A DNA stretch of 35,873 nt. Origin: Pseudomonadota bacterium (GTDB lineage: Bacteria > Pseudomonadota > Alphaproteobacteria > Reyranellales > Reyranellaceae). Made by a program: the position numbers and the translations under genes. The notes under the pieces were generated by a model, which did not search any database, had not been told where the DNA came from, and saw only the letters and a list, made by a program, of their open reading frames with translations. The stretch covers positions 1-35,873 of the forward strand of contig JAEWIV010000281.1 in the NCBI GenBank assembly GCA_023386865.1, given 5' to 3'. Positions 1-7,721 of the stretch are shown in pieces. The first letter of the stretch is position 1. Every line of letters begins with the position of its first letter.

Positions 1-746
1 CTGATGGAGAGGGCGTGATTCCCGCGGCGCTCGATGAAGCCGCGCGCCGGCGGTCGCCCAAGGCGGTCTATCTGGTGCCCACCATCCACAATCCGACGAC
101 GGCGACGATGGGCCAGGCGCGGCGCGAGCAGATCGCGGCCGTGATCCGCCGGCGCAACCTGCTGCTGTTCGAGGACGACGCCTATGGCAGCCTCGATCCC
201 AGGGCCCAGCCGATCGCTGTGCTGATCCCCGAACGCAGCTACCTCGCCGCCAGCCTGTCCAAGTGCATCGCGCCCGGCCTGCGTGTCTCGTTGGTGCTCA
301 CACCGGATCGCGCGGCGGCATCGACCATCGCCAATGCGTTGCGCACGGTGTCGCAGATGGCGGTGCCGCTCACGGTGGCGCTGGTCGTGCGATGGCTGAA
401 GGACGGCAGCGCCGACGCAATCATCTCCGCCGTCGCTGCCGAGGCTGCGGCGAGACAGAAGCTGGCAGCAAAGGCGCTTTCGGGGCATACTTATGCTGCT
501 CATCCCAAGGGCCATCACGTTTGGCTGGCTCTGCCGCCGACATGGACCCGAGCGGAGTTCGCCGCGCACGTTCAACGGCAGGGGCTCGCCGTGGTGACCA
601 GCGACAGCTTCAGCGTCGACGACAATCCCCAGCACGCCATCCGCGTGGCGCTCGGCGCGGCGCGCAATCGATCGGATCTCGTGGGTGCGTTGGATGTACT
701 GACTGTCGCATTGAAATCACCGGCCGATGCCACACGTATAGTTTGA
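1..746 (+). CDS. MocR/PdxR-type GntR regulator, aminotransferase-like C-terminal part (5' partial)
   Basis: The frame is open to the left edge (first full codon at base 3), so the N-terminal part, expected to hold a GntR winged-helix domain, lies outside the window. What is visible is a fold-type I aminotransferase domain: the HNPTT motif, EDDAYG carrying the Asp that contacts the PLP pyridine nitrogen, and SLSKCIAPGLR carrying the Schiff-base Lys. In MocR proteins this domain senses PLP or an amino compound and the missing part binds DNA. A plain class I aminotransferase is possible, but the short C-terminal half and sequence style fit MocR better. The stop lies 31 bases before cydA on the same strand, so regulation of the oxidase operon is conceivable but not shown. 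Confidence 0.8.
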   Translation, partial: DGEGVIPAALDEAARRRSPKAVYLVPTIHNPTTATMGQARREQIAAVIRRRNLLLFEDDAYGSLDPRAQPIAVLIPERSYLAASLSKCIAPGLRVSLVLTPDRAAASTIANALRTVSQMAVPLTVALVVRWLKDGSADAIISAVAAEAAARQKLAAKALSGHTYAAHPKGHHVWLALPPTWTRAEFAAHVQRQGLAVVTSDSFSVDDNPQHAIRVALGAARNRSDLVGALDVLTVALKSPADATRIV

Positions 747-777
747 ACGGCGCGAACCCGTCAGGGGAGAAAGCATC

Positions 778-2181
778 ATGGTCGATTCATTGGATGCAAC
801 CCTGCTGGCCCGGCTGCAGTTCGCCTTCACCGTCTCGTTCCATTTCATCTTCCCGTCCTTCACCATCGGGCTCGCGAGCTATCTCGCCGTGCTCGAGGCG
901 CTGTGGCTGTGGACGGGGCGCTCGGTCTACCTCGACCTCTTCAAGTACTGGCTGAAGATTTTCGCGCTCAGCTTCGGCATGGGCGTGGTGTCGGGCATCG
1001 TCATGTCCTACCAGTTCGGCACCAACTGGTCGGTGTTCGCCGACAAGGCGGGCCCGGTGATCGGCCCGCTGATGGCCTACGAGGTGCTGACGGCATTCTT
1101 TCTCGAGGCGGGCTTCCTGGGCGTCATGCTGTTCGGCATGAATCGGGTCGGCAAGGCCCTGCACTTCGTGGCGACCCTTGCGGTCGCGGTGGGCACCTTC
1201 ATCTCCGCATTCTGGATCCTTTCGGCCAACAGCTGGATGCAGACGCCTGCGGGCTACACGATCGCCGCCAACGGTCAGTTCCTGCCGGCCGACTGGCTCG
1301 CGATCATCTTCAACCCGTCGTTCCCATACCGGCTGGTCCACACCGTGTTCGCGGCCTACCTGACGACGGCGCTGGTCGTGGGCGCGGTGGGAGCCTGGCA
1401 TCTGTTGCGTGAGGGCAGCAACGAGGCCACCCGCACCATGTTCTCGATGGCCATGGGCATGATCACCGTGGTGGCGCCGTTGCAGATCCTGGCCGGTGAC
1501 CAGCACGGCCTGAACACACTGGAGCACCAGCCCGTCAAGGTCATGGCCATGGAGGGCCATTTCAAGAGCTACGACGACGGCGCGCCCCTGGTGCTGCTCG
1601 CCTGGCCCGACCAGGCGCAAGGCAAGAACCTCCTTGCCGTCGAGATCCCGAAGGCGTCGTCGCTGATCCTGAAGCACTCGCTCGACGCGCCGCTCAAGGG
1701 TCTGGACACGGTCGACCGCAAGGACTGGCCGCCGGTCGCGATCGTGTTCTGGGCGTTCCGGATCATGGTCGGCATGGGCACGCTCATGCTGCTGCTGGCA
1801 GTGTGGAGCTTGTGGGCGAGAGTGAGGCACCGGCTCTACGACTGGCACCTCCTGCATCGTTTTGCCATCGCGATGGGGCCGGCGGGCTTCGTCGCGGTGA
1901 TCGCGGGCTGGGTAACCACCGAGGTCGGCCGCCAGCCCTTCACGGTGCACGGTCTGTTGCGCACCGCCGATTCGGTGTCGCCTTTGCAGGCGCCGGCGGT
2001 GGCGATCTCTCTGCTCGCCTTCATCGTCGTCTATTTCATCGTGTTTGGCGCCGGTGTGCTCTACATCCTGCGACTGATGAGCCATTCGCCGCATCGCGGC
2101 GAGGAGGGGCCGCAGCGCGAGCATCCGGTGCGGGCGGCGGGCATCACGCCCGCGCCTCAGATTTCCGAAGGAGGGAACTGA
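778..2181 (+). CDS. cydA: Cytochrome bd-type ubiquinol oxidase subunit I, cyanide-insensitive (CIO) type
   Basis: Subunit I of a quinol oxidase that reduces oxygen to water in the cytoplasmic membrane without pumping protons. The 467-residue product is strongly hydrophobic. His22 (in HFIFPSF) and His188 (in VHTVFAAYLT) match the haem ligands. The quinol-site block LEHQPVKVMAMEGH gives Lys254 and Glu259, and FWAFRIMVGMG carries the Met ligand region. The Q-loop between about residues 245 and 320 is short, as in CIO enzymes. The usually conserved GRQPW motif reads GRQPF (384-388). A GGGGAGA ribosome site precedes the ATG. The stop overlaps the cydB start (TGATG), showing translational coupling. 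Confidence 0.96.
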   Translation: MVDSLDATLLARLQFAFTVSFHFIFPSFTIGLASYLAVLEALWLWTGRSVYLDLFKYWLKIFALSFGMGVVSGIVMSYQFGTNWSVFADKAGPVIGPLMAYEVLTAFFLEAGFLGVMLFGMNRVGKALHFVATLAVAVGTFISAFWILSANSWMQTPAGYTIAANGQFLPADWLAIIFNPSFPYRLVHTVFAAYLTTALVVGAVGAWHLLREGSNEATRTMFSMAMGMITVVAPLQILAGDQHGLNTLEHQPVKVMAMEGHFKSYDDGAPLVLLAWPDQAQGKNLLAVEIPKASSLILKHSLDAPLKGLDTVDRKDWPPVAIVFWAFRIMVGMGTLMLLLAVWSLWARVRHRLYDWHLLHRFAIAMGPAGFVAVIAGWVTTEVGRQPFTVHGLLRTADSVSPLQAPAVAISLLAFIVVYFIVFGAGVLYILRLMSHSPHRGEEGPQREHPVRAAGITPAPQISEGGN

Positions 2182-3185
2182 TGCTCACCTTCGACCTGCC
2201 CACCGTCTGGGCCTTCATCATCTCCTTCGCGATCTTCGCCTATGTCGTGATGGACGGCTTCGACCTCGGCATCGGCATCCTGTTCTCCTGGATCCCGACC
2301 GGCCACGAGCGCGACACGGCGATGAACAGCATCGCGCCGGTGTGGGACGGCAACGAAACCTGGCTGGTGCTGGGCGGCGGCGGCCTCCTGGCAGCCTTCC
2401 CGCTGGCTTATGGCACCATCCTGTCGGCCCTCTATGCGCCGATCGTCGCCATGCTGCTGGCGCTGATCTTCCGTGGCGTCGCCTTCGAGTTCCGCTGGCG
2501 CGACCCCGGCCACCGACCGTGGTGGGACCTTGCCTTCAGCATCGGGTCGGTCGGTGCGGCCTTTGCCCAGGGCATCACGCTGGGCGCCCTGTTGCAGGGC
2601 ATCGCCGTCGACAACCGGGTTTACACGGGCGGCTGGTTCGATTGGCTGACGCCTTTCACCGTGCTGGTCGGCGTTAGCCTCGTCGTCGGCTACGCGCTGC
2701 TGGGCGCGACATGGTTGATCATGAAAAGCGAGGGTACGCTCCAGGTGCGGGCTTACGGCATGGCCTTCCGGCTCGGCATCGCCACCATCGTCGCCATCGC
2801 CGCGGTGAGTGCGTACACGCCCTTCCTCAGCCACGCCTATTGGGAGCGCTGGTTTGCCTGGCCGCAGGTCCTGTTCACTGCACAGGTGCCGCTGCTGGTC
2901 GCCATCGCCACGGTGGTCCTGTTTACGAGCCTGGTGCGGCGTCATCACTACACGCCGTTCCTGATGACCCTGCTGATCTTCACCTTGAGCCTGGCCGGCC
3001 TGGGGATCAGCCTGTTCCCCTATGTCGTGCCGCCCAAGATCACGATCTGGGAGGCCGCGGCGCCGGCGGCGAGCCTGACGTTCATGCTGCCCGGCGCGCT
3101 GATCATGGTGCCGATCATCCTGGCCTACACCGGTTATTCCTACTGGGTGTTCCGCGGCAAGACCGGCCATGAGGGCTATCACTGA
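2181..3185 (+). CDS. cydB: Cytochrome bd-type ubiquinol oxidase subunit II
   Basis: Subunit II, the structural partner of CydA in the membrane quinol oxidase. The product has 334 residues and about eight or nine hydrophobic segments. Near the N-terminus it carries the family hallmark YVVMDGFDLGIG, followed by the conserved PVWDGNETWLV block. The ATG overlaps the cydA TGA by one base and has a GGAGGG ribosome site inside the cydA 3' end, so this start is preferred to any upstream in-frame codon. The TGA in turn overlaps the ATG of the small third gene. The length is normal for the family and no defect is seen. Confidence 0.96.
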   Translation: MLTFDLPTVWAFIISFAIFAYVVMDGFDLGIGILFSWIPTGHERDTAMNSIAPVWDGNETWLVLGGGGLLAAFPLAYGTILSALYAPIVAMLLALIFRGVAFEFRWRDPGHRPWWDLAFSIGSVGAAFAQGITLGALLQGIAVDNRVYTGGWFDWLTPFTVLVGVSLVVGYALLGATWLIMKSEGTLQVRAYGMAFRLGIATIVAIAAVSAYTPFLSHAYWERWFAWPQVLFTAQVPLLVAIATVVLFTSLVRRHHYTPFLMTLLIFTLSLAGLGISLFPYVVPPKITIWEAAAPAASLTFMLPGALIMVPIILAYTGYSYWVFRGKTGHEGYH

Positions 3186-3289
3186 TGCCGGCGCCTCGGC
3201 AGTGGCTGTGGTTCGTCGGCCTATGGGCCGCCGGCGTCGGCGTCACCGCGCTCGTGGGTTACGCGATCAAGCTCTGGCTGAGGGTCTGA
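3185..3289 (+). CDS. Small third subunit of bd oxidase, DUF2474/CydX-like (34 aa)
   Basis: A short gene starting on the last base of cydB (TGATG coupling). The product is a single-pass membrane peptide: a basic N-terminus (MPAPRQ), a Trp-rich hydrophobic helix (WLWFVGLWAAGVGVTALVGY) and a short basic tail (KLWLRV). Known bd oxidases carry a single-helix peptide (CydX, CbdX, or DUF2474 members with CIO oxidases) that stabilises the haems. Position, size, the WFVGLWAAGV pattern and coupling to cydB all fit a DUF2474-type subunit. The call rests on position and pattern because the sequence is too short for stronger evidence. Confidence 0.82.
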   Translation: MPAPRQWLWFVGLWAAGVGVTALVGYAIKLWLRV

Positions 3290-3290
3290 T

Positions 3291-3360
3291 GTCGTTCCGA
3301 GCGAAGCGAAGACCTATCGCCGCGTGCAACGGCACGGGATCTTCGCTTCGCTCAGTCGAC
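3291..3360. repeat. Palindromic intergenic repeat, copy 1
   Basis: Inverted repeat whose left arm (3291-3312, GTCGTTCCGAGCGAAGCGAAGA) pairs imperfectly with the right arm (3340-3360), around a central segment CGCGTGCAACGGCAC. A second, related copy lies at 10624-10697 with the same GCGAAG/CTTCGCTTCGCTCA core and a similar centre. Here it separates the convergent cyd operon and lipoprotein gene, so it may also act as a two-way terminator or mRNA-stabilising hairpin. It resembles REP-type dispersed palindromes. Confidence 0.75.
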
Positions 3361-3361
3361 C

Positions 3362-3712
3362 CTATGTCGTCCGTCGCATCGGCCGGCAGTTGAAGGCGAT
3401 CGGCTTGGCGCTGCCGCTCTCGCGCAAGGCGGCAAGGTCGTCGCGGCCGACCCACTCGTTCGCGGTGTCGACATAGCGGAAGCCGCTGCCGGTCGGCTGG
3501 TACTCCATCCGCCAGGTCCGGCCGTCCATGGTCACCGAGGCACGGTTCTTGGCATAGACCACGCTCACTTCCTTGCGGCCGTCGCAGAGATAGGCGATGC
3601 CGGCCGGCGTCGGATCGTCGGGCGCCGGTCGGGGAATGAAGGTCGTGACCGGCTGCTGCTCCTTGGTGCAGCCGGCAAGCAGTAGGATCGCCACAATCGA
3701 CAAGCGCTTCAT
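3362..3712 (-). CDS. MliC-like lysozyme-inhibitor lipoprotein
   Basis: The start is placed at the ATG giving MKRLSIVAILLLAGC, a lipoprotein signal with lipobox LLAGC. A longer in-frame ATG at 3772 would bury that signal, so it is rejected. The mature part has the MliC/PliC layout: YLCDGRKEVSVVY, then a basic strand, SGFRYVD, an aromatic-Gly block (NEWVGRDDLAAL) and a C-terminal Cys (IAFNC) able to pair with the Cys in YLCDG. Such proteins sit in the envelope and inhibit C-type lysozyme. The usual FWTKGDEA motif is altered to WVGRDDLA, so inhibition is inferred rather than certain. The gene diverges from the hydrolase at 3759. Confidence 0.72.
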   Translation of the reverse strand: MKRLSIVAILLLAGCTKEQQPVTTFIPRPAPDDPTPAGIAYLCDGRKEVSVVYAKNRASVTMDGRTWRMEYQPTGSGFRYVDTANEWVGRDDLAALRESGSAKPIAFNCRPMRRTT

Positions 3713-3758
3713 CGTGCGCTTTCCTTCGCATGTCACCATAGCGACGGAAAGGGATTCG

Positions 3759-4556
3759 ATGCCACACGTCAAGCTCCGGGACGGGGCCGAGCTCTACTAC
3801 GAAAGTCATGGGGCCGGGCCGCCCCTGTTCCTGGTCGCGGGGCTGGGAGGGGACGGTCGTTTCTGGGATGCAAACGTCTCCGGGCTGGCCGAACATTTCA
3901 CTGTGATCGTGCACGATCATCGCGGTACCGGCCGCAGCACGCTCTCGCGCATCACCTATGCCGTCGCCCAGATGGCGGACGACGCCCTGCAGCTCATGGA
4001 CGCCCTCGGCTATGCCAAGGTCCATTGGTGCGGCCATTCGACCGGCGGCGCCATGGGCCAGGTTCTGGCGATCGAGCATCCCGATCGCATCGACCGGCTG
4101 GTGCTGAGCGCCACCTGGGCCAAGACCGACGTCTTCTTCCGACGCCTGTTCGAGGTGCGCTCGATGATGCTGCGCGAGCTTGGTCCGGCCGCCTACATGA
4201 AAGGCAACGCGCTCGCGCTCAACATGCCGTCGTGGATTCGCGACCACGACGCCGAGCTCGCGGCTCTCGAGGCCAGGGCGAACGAGACCATTCCCTTCCC
4301 GGAGATCGTACTGTCGCGGATCGCCGCGATCGTGGCGCACGACCGCCGCGACCAGCTGCAGAAGGTGCGCGCCCCCACGCTTGCCATCTGCGCCCGCGAC
4401 GATACCGTGACCCCGCTCTACTTCACCGAGGAGCTGGTGCGCCTGATCCCCGGCGCCCGGGCCTATATCCTCCCCGATGGCGGTCATATGTATCCGAACG
4501 TGCATGGCGCCGAATTTCGTCGTGTAATGACGTCCTTCCTTCTGGAGTCCCGATAG
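3759..4556 (+). CDS. Alpha/beta-fold hydrolase, RutD-like
   Basis: A 265-residue soluble hydrolase. Visible elements are the oxyanion-region block VAGLGGDGRFW, DHRGTGRS, the nucleophile elbow GHSTGG (Ser), the acid in CARDDTVTP (Asp) and the base in DGGHMYPN (His). The order and spacing are those of the alpha/beta hydrolase fold. The segments AQMADD and WAKTDVFFRRLFEVR resemble RutD (aminoacrylate hydrolase) and 3-oxoadipate enol-lactonase relatives, but no rut or pca genes are near, so the substrate is unknown. The ATG follows GGAAAGGG; longer in-frame starts overlap the divergent lipoprotein gene. The next gene begins four bases after the stop. Confidence 0.85.
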   Translation: MPHVKLRDGAELYYESHGAGPPLFLVAGLGGDGRFWDANVSGLAEHFTVIVHDHRGTGRSTLSRITYAVAQMADDALQLMDALGYAKVHWCGHSTGGAMGQVLAIEHPDRIDRLVLSATWAKTDVFFRRLFEVRSMMLRELGPAAYMKGNALALNMPSWIRDHDAELAALEARANETIPFPEIVLSRIAAIVAHDRRDQLQKVRAPTLAICARDDTVTPLYFTEELVRLIPGARAYILPDGGHMYPNVHGAEFRRVMTSFLLESR

Positions 4557-4560
4557 CCAC

Positions 4561-5736
4561 ATGAAGATCGAACCCAAGATTGCCGCCGCAACCGCCGAGC
4601 TGACCAGCATTCGGCGCGACATCCATGCCCATCCCGAGCTCGGCTTCGAGGAGGAGCGGACCTCGAAGATCGTGGCGACCAAGCTCAAGGAGTGGGGCTG
4701 CGAGGTCACCACCGGCATCGGCAAGACCGGCGTCGTCGGCACGATCCGGGTCGGCAACAATCCGCGCGCCATCGGGCTGCGCGCCGACATGGATGCGCTG
4801 CCGATGGACGAGCACAACACCTTCGATCACCGGAGTCGGCACGAGGGCCGCATGCATGCCTGCGGCCACGCCGGCCACACGACGATGCTGCTCGGTGCGG
4901 CGCAGTACCTCGCGGCGACGCGCAACTTCGACGGCACGGTGCACTTCATCTTCCAGCCCGCCGAGGAAGGCCGCGGCGGCGCCGAGGCCATGGTCAAGGA
5001 CGGCCTGTTCGACAAGTTCCCCTGCGAGCAGATCTTCGGCATGCACAACAGGCCGAAGCTCGATGTCGGCAAGTTCGCCATCCGGTCCGGTCCGCAGATG
5101 GCGGGCGGCGGGCTGTTCGACATCAAGATCACCGGCAAGGGCGCCCACGGCGCGCGGCCCGAGACCGGCATCGACCCGGTGATCATCGCCACCCAGATCA
5201 TCTCGGCCCTGCAGAGCGTGGTGTCGCGCAACGTGGCGCCGCTCGATTCGGCGGTGATCTCGGTCACCCAGATGCATGCCGGCGACGCATACAACGTCAT
5301 ACCGCAGGAAGCCGTGTTGCGCGGCACCATCCGCGCCTTCCGCAAGGAGACGATGGCGTTGATCAAGGAGCGCATCGAGACGATTTCCCGGGGCATCGCC
5401 CAAACCTTGGGCGGCAAGGCCGAGCCCGACGTGCGCATCGCCTTCCCGCCGCTGGTCAACGATCGCGATTCGGTGAAGTTCATCGCCGACGTCGCCGCCG
5501 AGATCGTTGGCGAGGAGAACATGAACCGCGAGGGCCCGTTCGTCATGGCTTCCGAGGACTTCTCCTACATGCTGGAGAAGGTGCCTGGCGCCTTCATCAA
5601 CATCGGCAACGGCGGCGGCGAGGGCGGTTGCGAGGTCCACAATCCGGGCTACGACTTCAACGACGAGATCATCACGCTCGGCGCCACCTTGTGGTCGCGC
5701 GTGGTCGAACGGAAGCTTGCCAAGGATGCGCGGTAG
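4561..5736 (+). CDS. M20-family amidohydrolase (hippurate/N-acyl-amino acid hydrolase type)
   Basis: A 391-residue metallopeptidase-fold enzyme that would cleave N-acyl amino acids or a related amide in the cytoplasm. Motifs in order: HAHPELGFEE, GLRADMDALPM, MHACGHAGHTTMLLGAA, QPAEEGRGGAEAM, GMHN, GKGAHGARPETGIDP (dimerisation domain), and ASEDFSYML with GGCEVHNPGYDFND at the end. The metal ligands expected in HACGH, PAEE and the last His are present. The Asp that usually follows HACGH is Ala here. It lies four bases after the hydrolase, so the two probably form one transcript; a shared pathway is inference. The length is typical. Confidence 0.92.
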   Translation: MKIEPKIAAATAELTSIRRDIHAHPELGFEEERTSKIVATKLKEWGCEVTTGIGKTGVVGTIRVGNNPRAIGLRADMDALPMDEHNTFDHRSRHEGRMHACGHAGHTTMLLGAAQYLAATRNFDGTVHFIFQPAEEGRGGAEAMVKDGLFDKFPCEQIFGMHNRPKLDVGKFAIRSGPQMAGGGLFDIKITGKGAHGARPETGIDPVIIATQIISALQSVVSRNVAPLDSAVISVTQMHAGDAYNVIPQEAVLRGTIRAFRKETMALIKERIETISRGIAQTLGGKAEPDVRIAFPPLVNDRDSVKFIADVAAEIVGEENMNREGPFVMASEDFSYMLEKVPGAFINIGNGGGEGGCEVHNPGYDFNDEIITLGATLWSRVVERKLAKDAR

Positions 5737-5739
5737 GAC

Positions 5740-6279
5740 ATGAGCGACGCCACAGAATCCGCGCGGGGAGGCATCGGACGCTGGCTGCTGCGGGACCTGC
5801 CGTACGCCGCCATGCTGGTGCTCGCCGTGGGCGGCCTCGTCCTGACCAGCTTCCGCGGGCCCGCGACCTACTTCTATTGGATGATGCTGGCGCCGATCTA
5901 TGCGCTGATCGTCATCGCCTCGGGCTGGCGGCAGCTCGAGACGGGGGCCGAGCGGATGCGGCTGGTGGTGACCCAGGTGCTGCACTGGGCCGCCTTCCTG
6001 GGCACGATGTGGTTGATGTTCCTTCCCGAGGTCGGCGGCGTGGTCAATCTCAACGCCACCAGCCTAACGCTCCTGATCCTGCTGGCCCTGGGAACCTTCG
6101 TCGCCGGCGTGCATGCCGCGGTGTGGCGCATCAGCGCGGTCGGTGTCTTTCTCGCGCTGTCGGTGCCGGCAGTGGCCTGGGTGCAGGAATCGGCCATGCT
6201 GCTGCTGGTCGGCGCGCTGCTGCTGATCCTGGTCGGGGCAGCTTTTTGGTGGATGTGGCAGCGCGAAAGCAGAACCTAG
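5740..6279 (+). CDS. Hypothetical integral membrane protein, six predicted helices
   Basis: The family is not recognised. The 179-residue product has a polar N-terminus of about 20 residues and roughly six hydrophobic segments (near 22-38, 43-62, 75-95, 100-118, 121-142, 148-170), ending in a short basic tail. A Trp-rich last helix (AFWWMWQRESR) is visible. There are no catalytic motifs, Cys pairs or His clusters. The ATG lies three bases after the M20 stop, implying co-transcription with 3759-5736. It could be a small transporter or an accessory membrane factor; nothing in the sequence decides this. Confidence 0.75.
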   Translation: MSDATESARGGIGRWLLRDLPYAAMLVLAVGGLVLTSFRGPATYFYWMMLAPIYALIVIASGWRQLETGAERMRLVVTQVLHWAAFLGTMWLMFLPEVGGVVNLNATSLTLLILLALGTFVAGVHAAVWRISAVGVFLALSVPAVAWVQESAMLLLVGALLLILVGAAFWWMWQRESRT

Positions 6280-6339
6280 CGCTACAGCGCAACAAGGCCG
6301 TGCCTTCGGTCGTTTCCTGCCTGAGCACAGGAGGCGTCG

Positions 6340-6870
6340 ATGACCAAGCAGGTGATGAAGCCCAGGCGCAAGGCCAAGCTGCCCCAGGCACCGCCGATGG
6401 AACCGCGCCACAAGCGCACGCTGATCGTGGTTGCCGACGGTGCCCGCGCCCGCTTCTTCGAGCCGCGGCATGAAGCCCGCACGCTCGTTCCGGCCGCGCA
6501 GGCCGACATGGTCGCTCCCGAAAGCCGGATGCAGAACCAGGAAATCGTCGCCGACAAGCCCGGCCGCGGCTCCGGTTCGGCCGACGCCAGCACGCATCGC
6601 CACGCCTTCGAGCCACCACATGATCCGCACAAGCTCGAGAAGCACCAGTTCACCGCGGAACTGGCGCGAGCCCTGGACGGGCTTTGCGGCCAATACGACC
6701 GACTTGTCGTGGTGGCGCCACCCCGCAGCCTCGGCGAACTGGATTCACTCATGTCGCCGCAGGTGAAGAAGTTGGTGAGCCATCAGATCCCGAAGGATCT
6801 GACGGGCGTCAGTCCGCCCGACCTGTGGCGCGCGTTGGACAAGGTGCTGCCGACGGCCGCGCTGGCTTAG
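6340..6870 (+). CDS. Host attachment protein family (baeRF-like)
   Basis: A 176-residue soluble protein with a basic N-terminus (about 1-27), then LIVVADGARARFFEP, the strand that opens this family, and RLVVVAPPRSLGELD followed by HQIPKDLTGVSPPDLWRAL, its conserved C-terminal half. The family name comes from an attachment phenotype, but its fold belongs with bacterial/archaeal eRF1-like (baeRF) proteins, which points to ribosome- or RNA-related work. A very strong AGGAGG site precedes the ATG by seven bases. The stop overlaps the stop of the ribosome hibernation-factor gene on the other strand (shared TTAG). The function remains inferred. Confidence 0.82.
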   Translation: MTKQVMKPRRKAKLPQAPPMEPRHKRTLIVVADGARARFFEPRHEARTLVPAAQADMVAPESRMQNQEIVADKPGRGSGSADASTHRHAFEPPHDPHKLEKHQFTAELARALDGLCGQYDRLVVVAPPRSLGELDSLMSPQVKKLVSHQIPKDLTGVSPPDLWRALDKVLPTAALA

Positions 6871-7247
6871 TCCGGCTGATCGAGCGTCCGGTCCACCCGC
6901 TTGTGCAGCGACTTGACTTCCTGCCGCATGACCTTGGCGCGGTCCTGCAGACGGCGGCGCGCGCGACGGAAGGCATCGCTGACGGCGAACTGCGGGTCGG
7001 AGAACCGGTCGTCGAGGCCGGGCGTGCGATCGATGTCGACCGTGGTTCCACCGGGCATCTTGATGTGGACCGTCACCTCGTAGGGTCCACCCGTGCGATG
7101 ATTGCCGTCGGGAACCTTGAACACGACATGGCAGGCGGTCATGCGACCGAAGAAATTCTCGAGATGATCGGCCTGTTCTTCGATCAGGCGGCGGATGGCG
7201 TCGCTCGACGGCGTGTTCTGAAAGGTGATCCGAAGCGGCGTATGCAT
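6867..7247 (-). CDS. HPF/RaiA-family ribosome hibernation factor, short form
   Basis: A 126-residue protein of the S30AE/sigma-54 modulation family, which binds the 30S mRNA/tRNA channel and silences ribosomes in slow growth. It begins MHTPLRITFQNTP, then AIRRLIEEQADHLENFF, the strand ACHVVFKVPDG, VTVHIKMPGG, and the basic last helix AFRRARRRLQDRAKVMRQEVK. The C-terminal dimerisation domain of long HPF is absent. The start at 7247 is chosen for its AAGGAG site and because the family begins here; a longer in-frame ATG (7346) has no such support. It is convergent with the baeRF-like gene. Confidence 0.88.
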   Translation of the reverse strand: MHTPLRITFQNTPSSDAIRRLIEEQADHLENFFGRMTACHVVFKVPDGNHRTGGPYEVTVHIKMPGGTTVDIDRTPGLDDRFSDPQFAVSDAFRRARRRLQDRAKVMRQEVKSLHKRVDRTLDQPD

Positions 7248-7379
7248 GCTGTCGCTCCTTCGTTCTGGCGTTTCATAGTGAACGCGAGGTGCGTCGACCA
7301 GTTGCAGACGGCACCTCACACGCAGCACCGGCCGAAAGCTTAGCACCGGGCAGTGCCGATGCCGAGTGCGCAGCCTCGT

Positions 7380-7631
7380 TCAGTCGCCTGCCGCGACGGC
7401 CGTGGTGCGGTTCGATGGCGCAGGCTGCGCAACCCGATGCGTTACCATGCGGCGATGCAGGGCGCGGATGGTATCGCTGCCGCGCGTCAGGCAGAGCCAG
7501 GGAAACAGGCCGTGCACGAAACAGGCGAGCGCGCCGAGCAGCATGCTGCTGCCGAAGCCGAAGGCCGAGCCCATGTGCTGGAAGTAGGTCTCGTTGACCG
7601 AGGCCGGATGATCTGTGAAGCGCCGGAACAT
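7380..7631 (-). CDS. DUF6356 family small membrane protein
   Basis: An 83-residue protein starting MFRRFTDHPASVNETYFQHM, the characteristic opening of DUF6356 proteins (formerly mislabelled capsule-related). One or two hydrophobic stretches follow (FGSSMLLGALACFVHGLFPWL), then LTRGSDTIRALHRRM. The function is unknown in the family. It diverges from the Lrp-type regulator with 90 bases between the two starts. The last 20 residues are Ala/Arg-rich and less family-like. Confidence 0.8.
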   Translation of the reverse strand: MFRRFTDHPASVNETYFQHMGSAFGFGSSMLLGALACFVHGLFPWLCLTRGSDTIRALHRRMVTHRVAQPAPSNRTTAVAAGD

Positions 7632-7696
7632 GTCTCAATTCTAAGGACCGGTACGGAAAACGGCTTGCTCGTTTCGACCCGGTGACGGCAAATAGC

Positions 7697-7709
7697 GGAA
7701 ATAAATTCC
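7697..7709. promoter_or_regulatory. Possible Lrp autoregulatory site
   Basis: GGAAATAAATTCC lies 12 bases before the Lrp-type gene. It has 4-bp inverted arms around an A/T-rich centre, the general style of Lrp/AsnC operators, in otherwise GC-rich DNA. Such regulators commonly bind their own promoter. This is a weak, pattern-only call, and the site would also overlap the ribosome-binding region. Confidence 0.25.
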
Positions 7710-7721
7710 AAGGATCGCCGT

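Noticed and set aside
787..2124. Long antisense open frame (445 codons) opposite cydA
   Set aside because: Highly charged, Arg/His/Gln-rich low-complexity translation typical of GC-rich shadow frames; cydA on the other strand is certain.
4692..6473. 593-codon plus-strand frame across the M20 and membrane protein genes
   Set aside because: Arg/Ala/His-rich shadow in another frame; the two real genes have clear motifs and ribosome sites.
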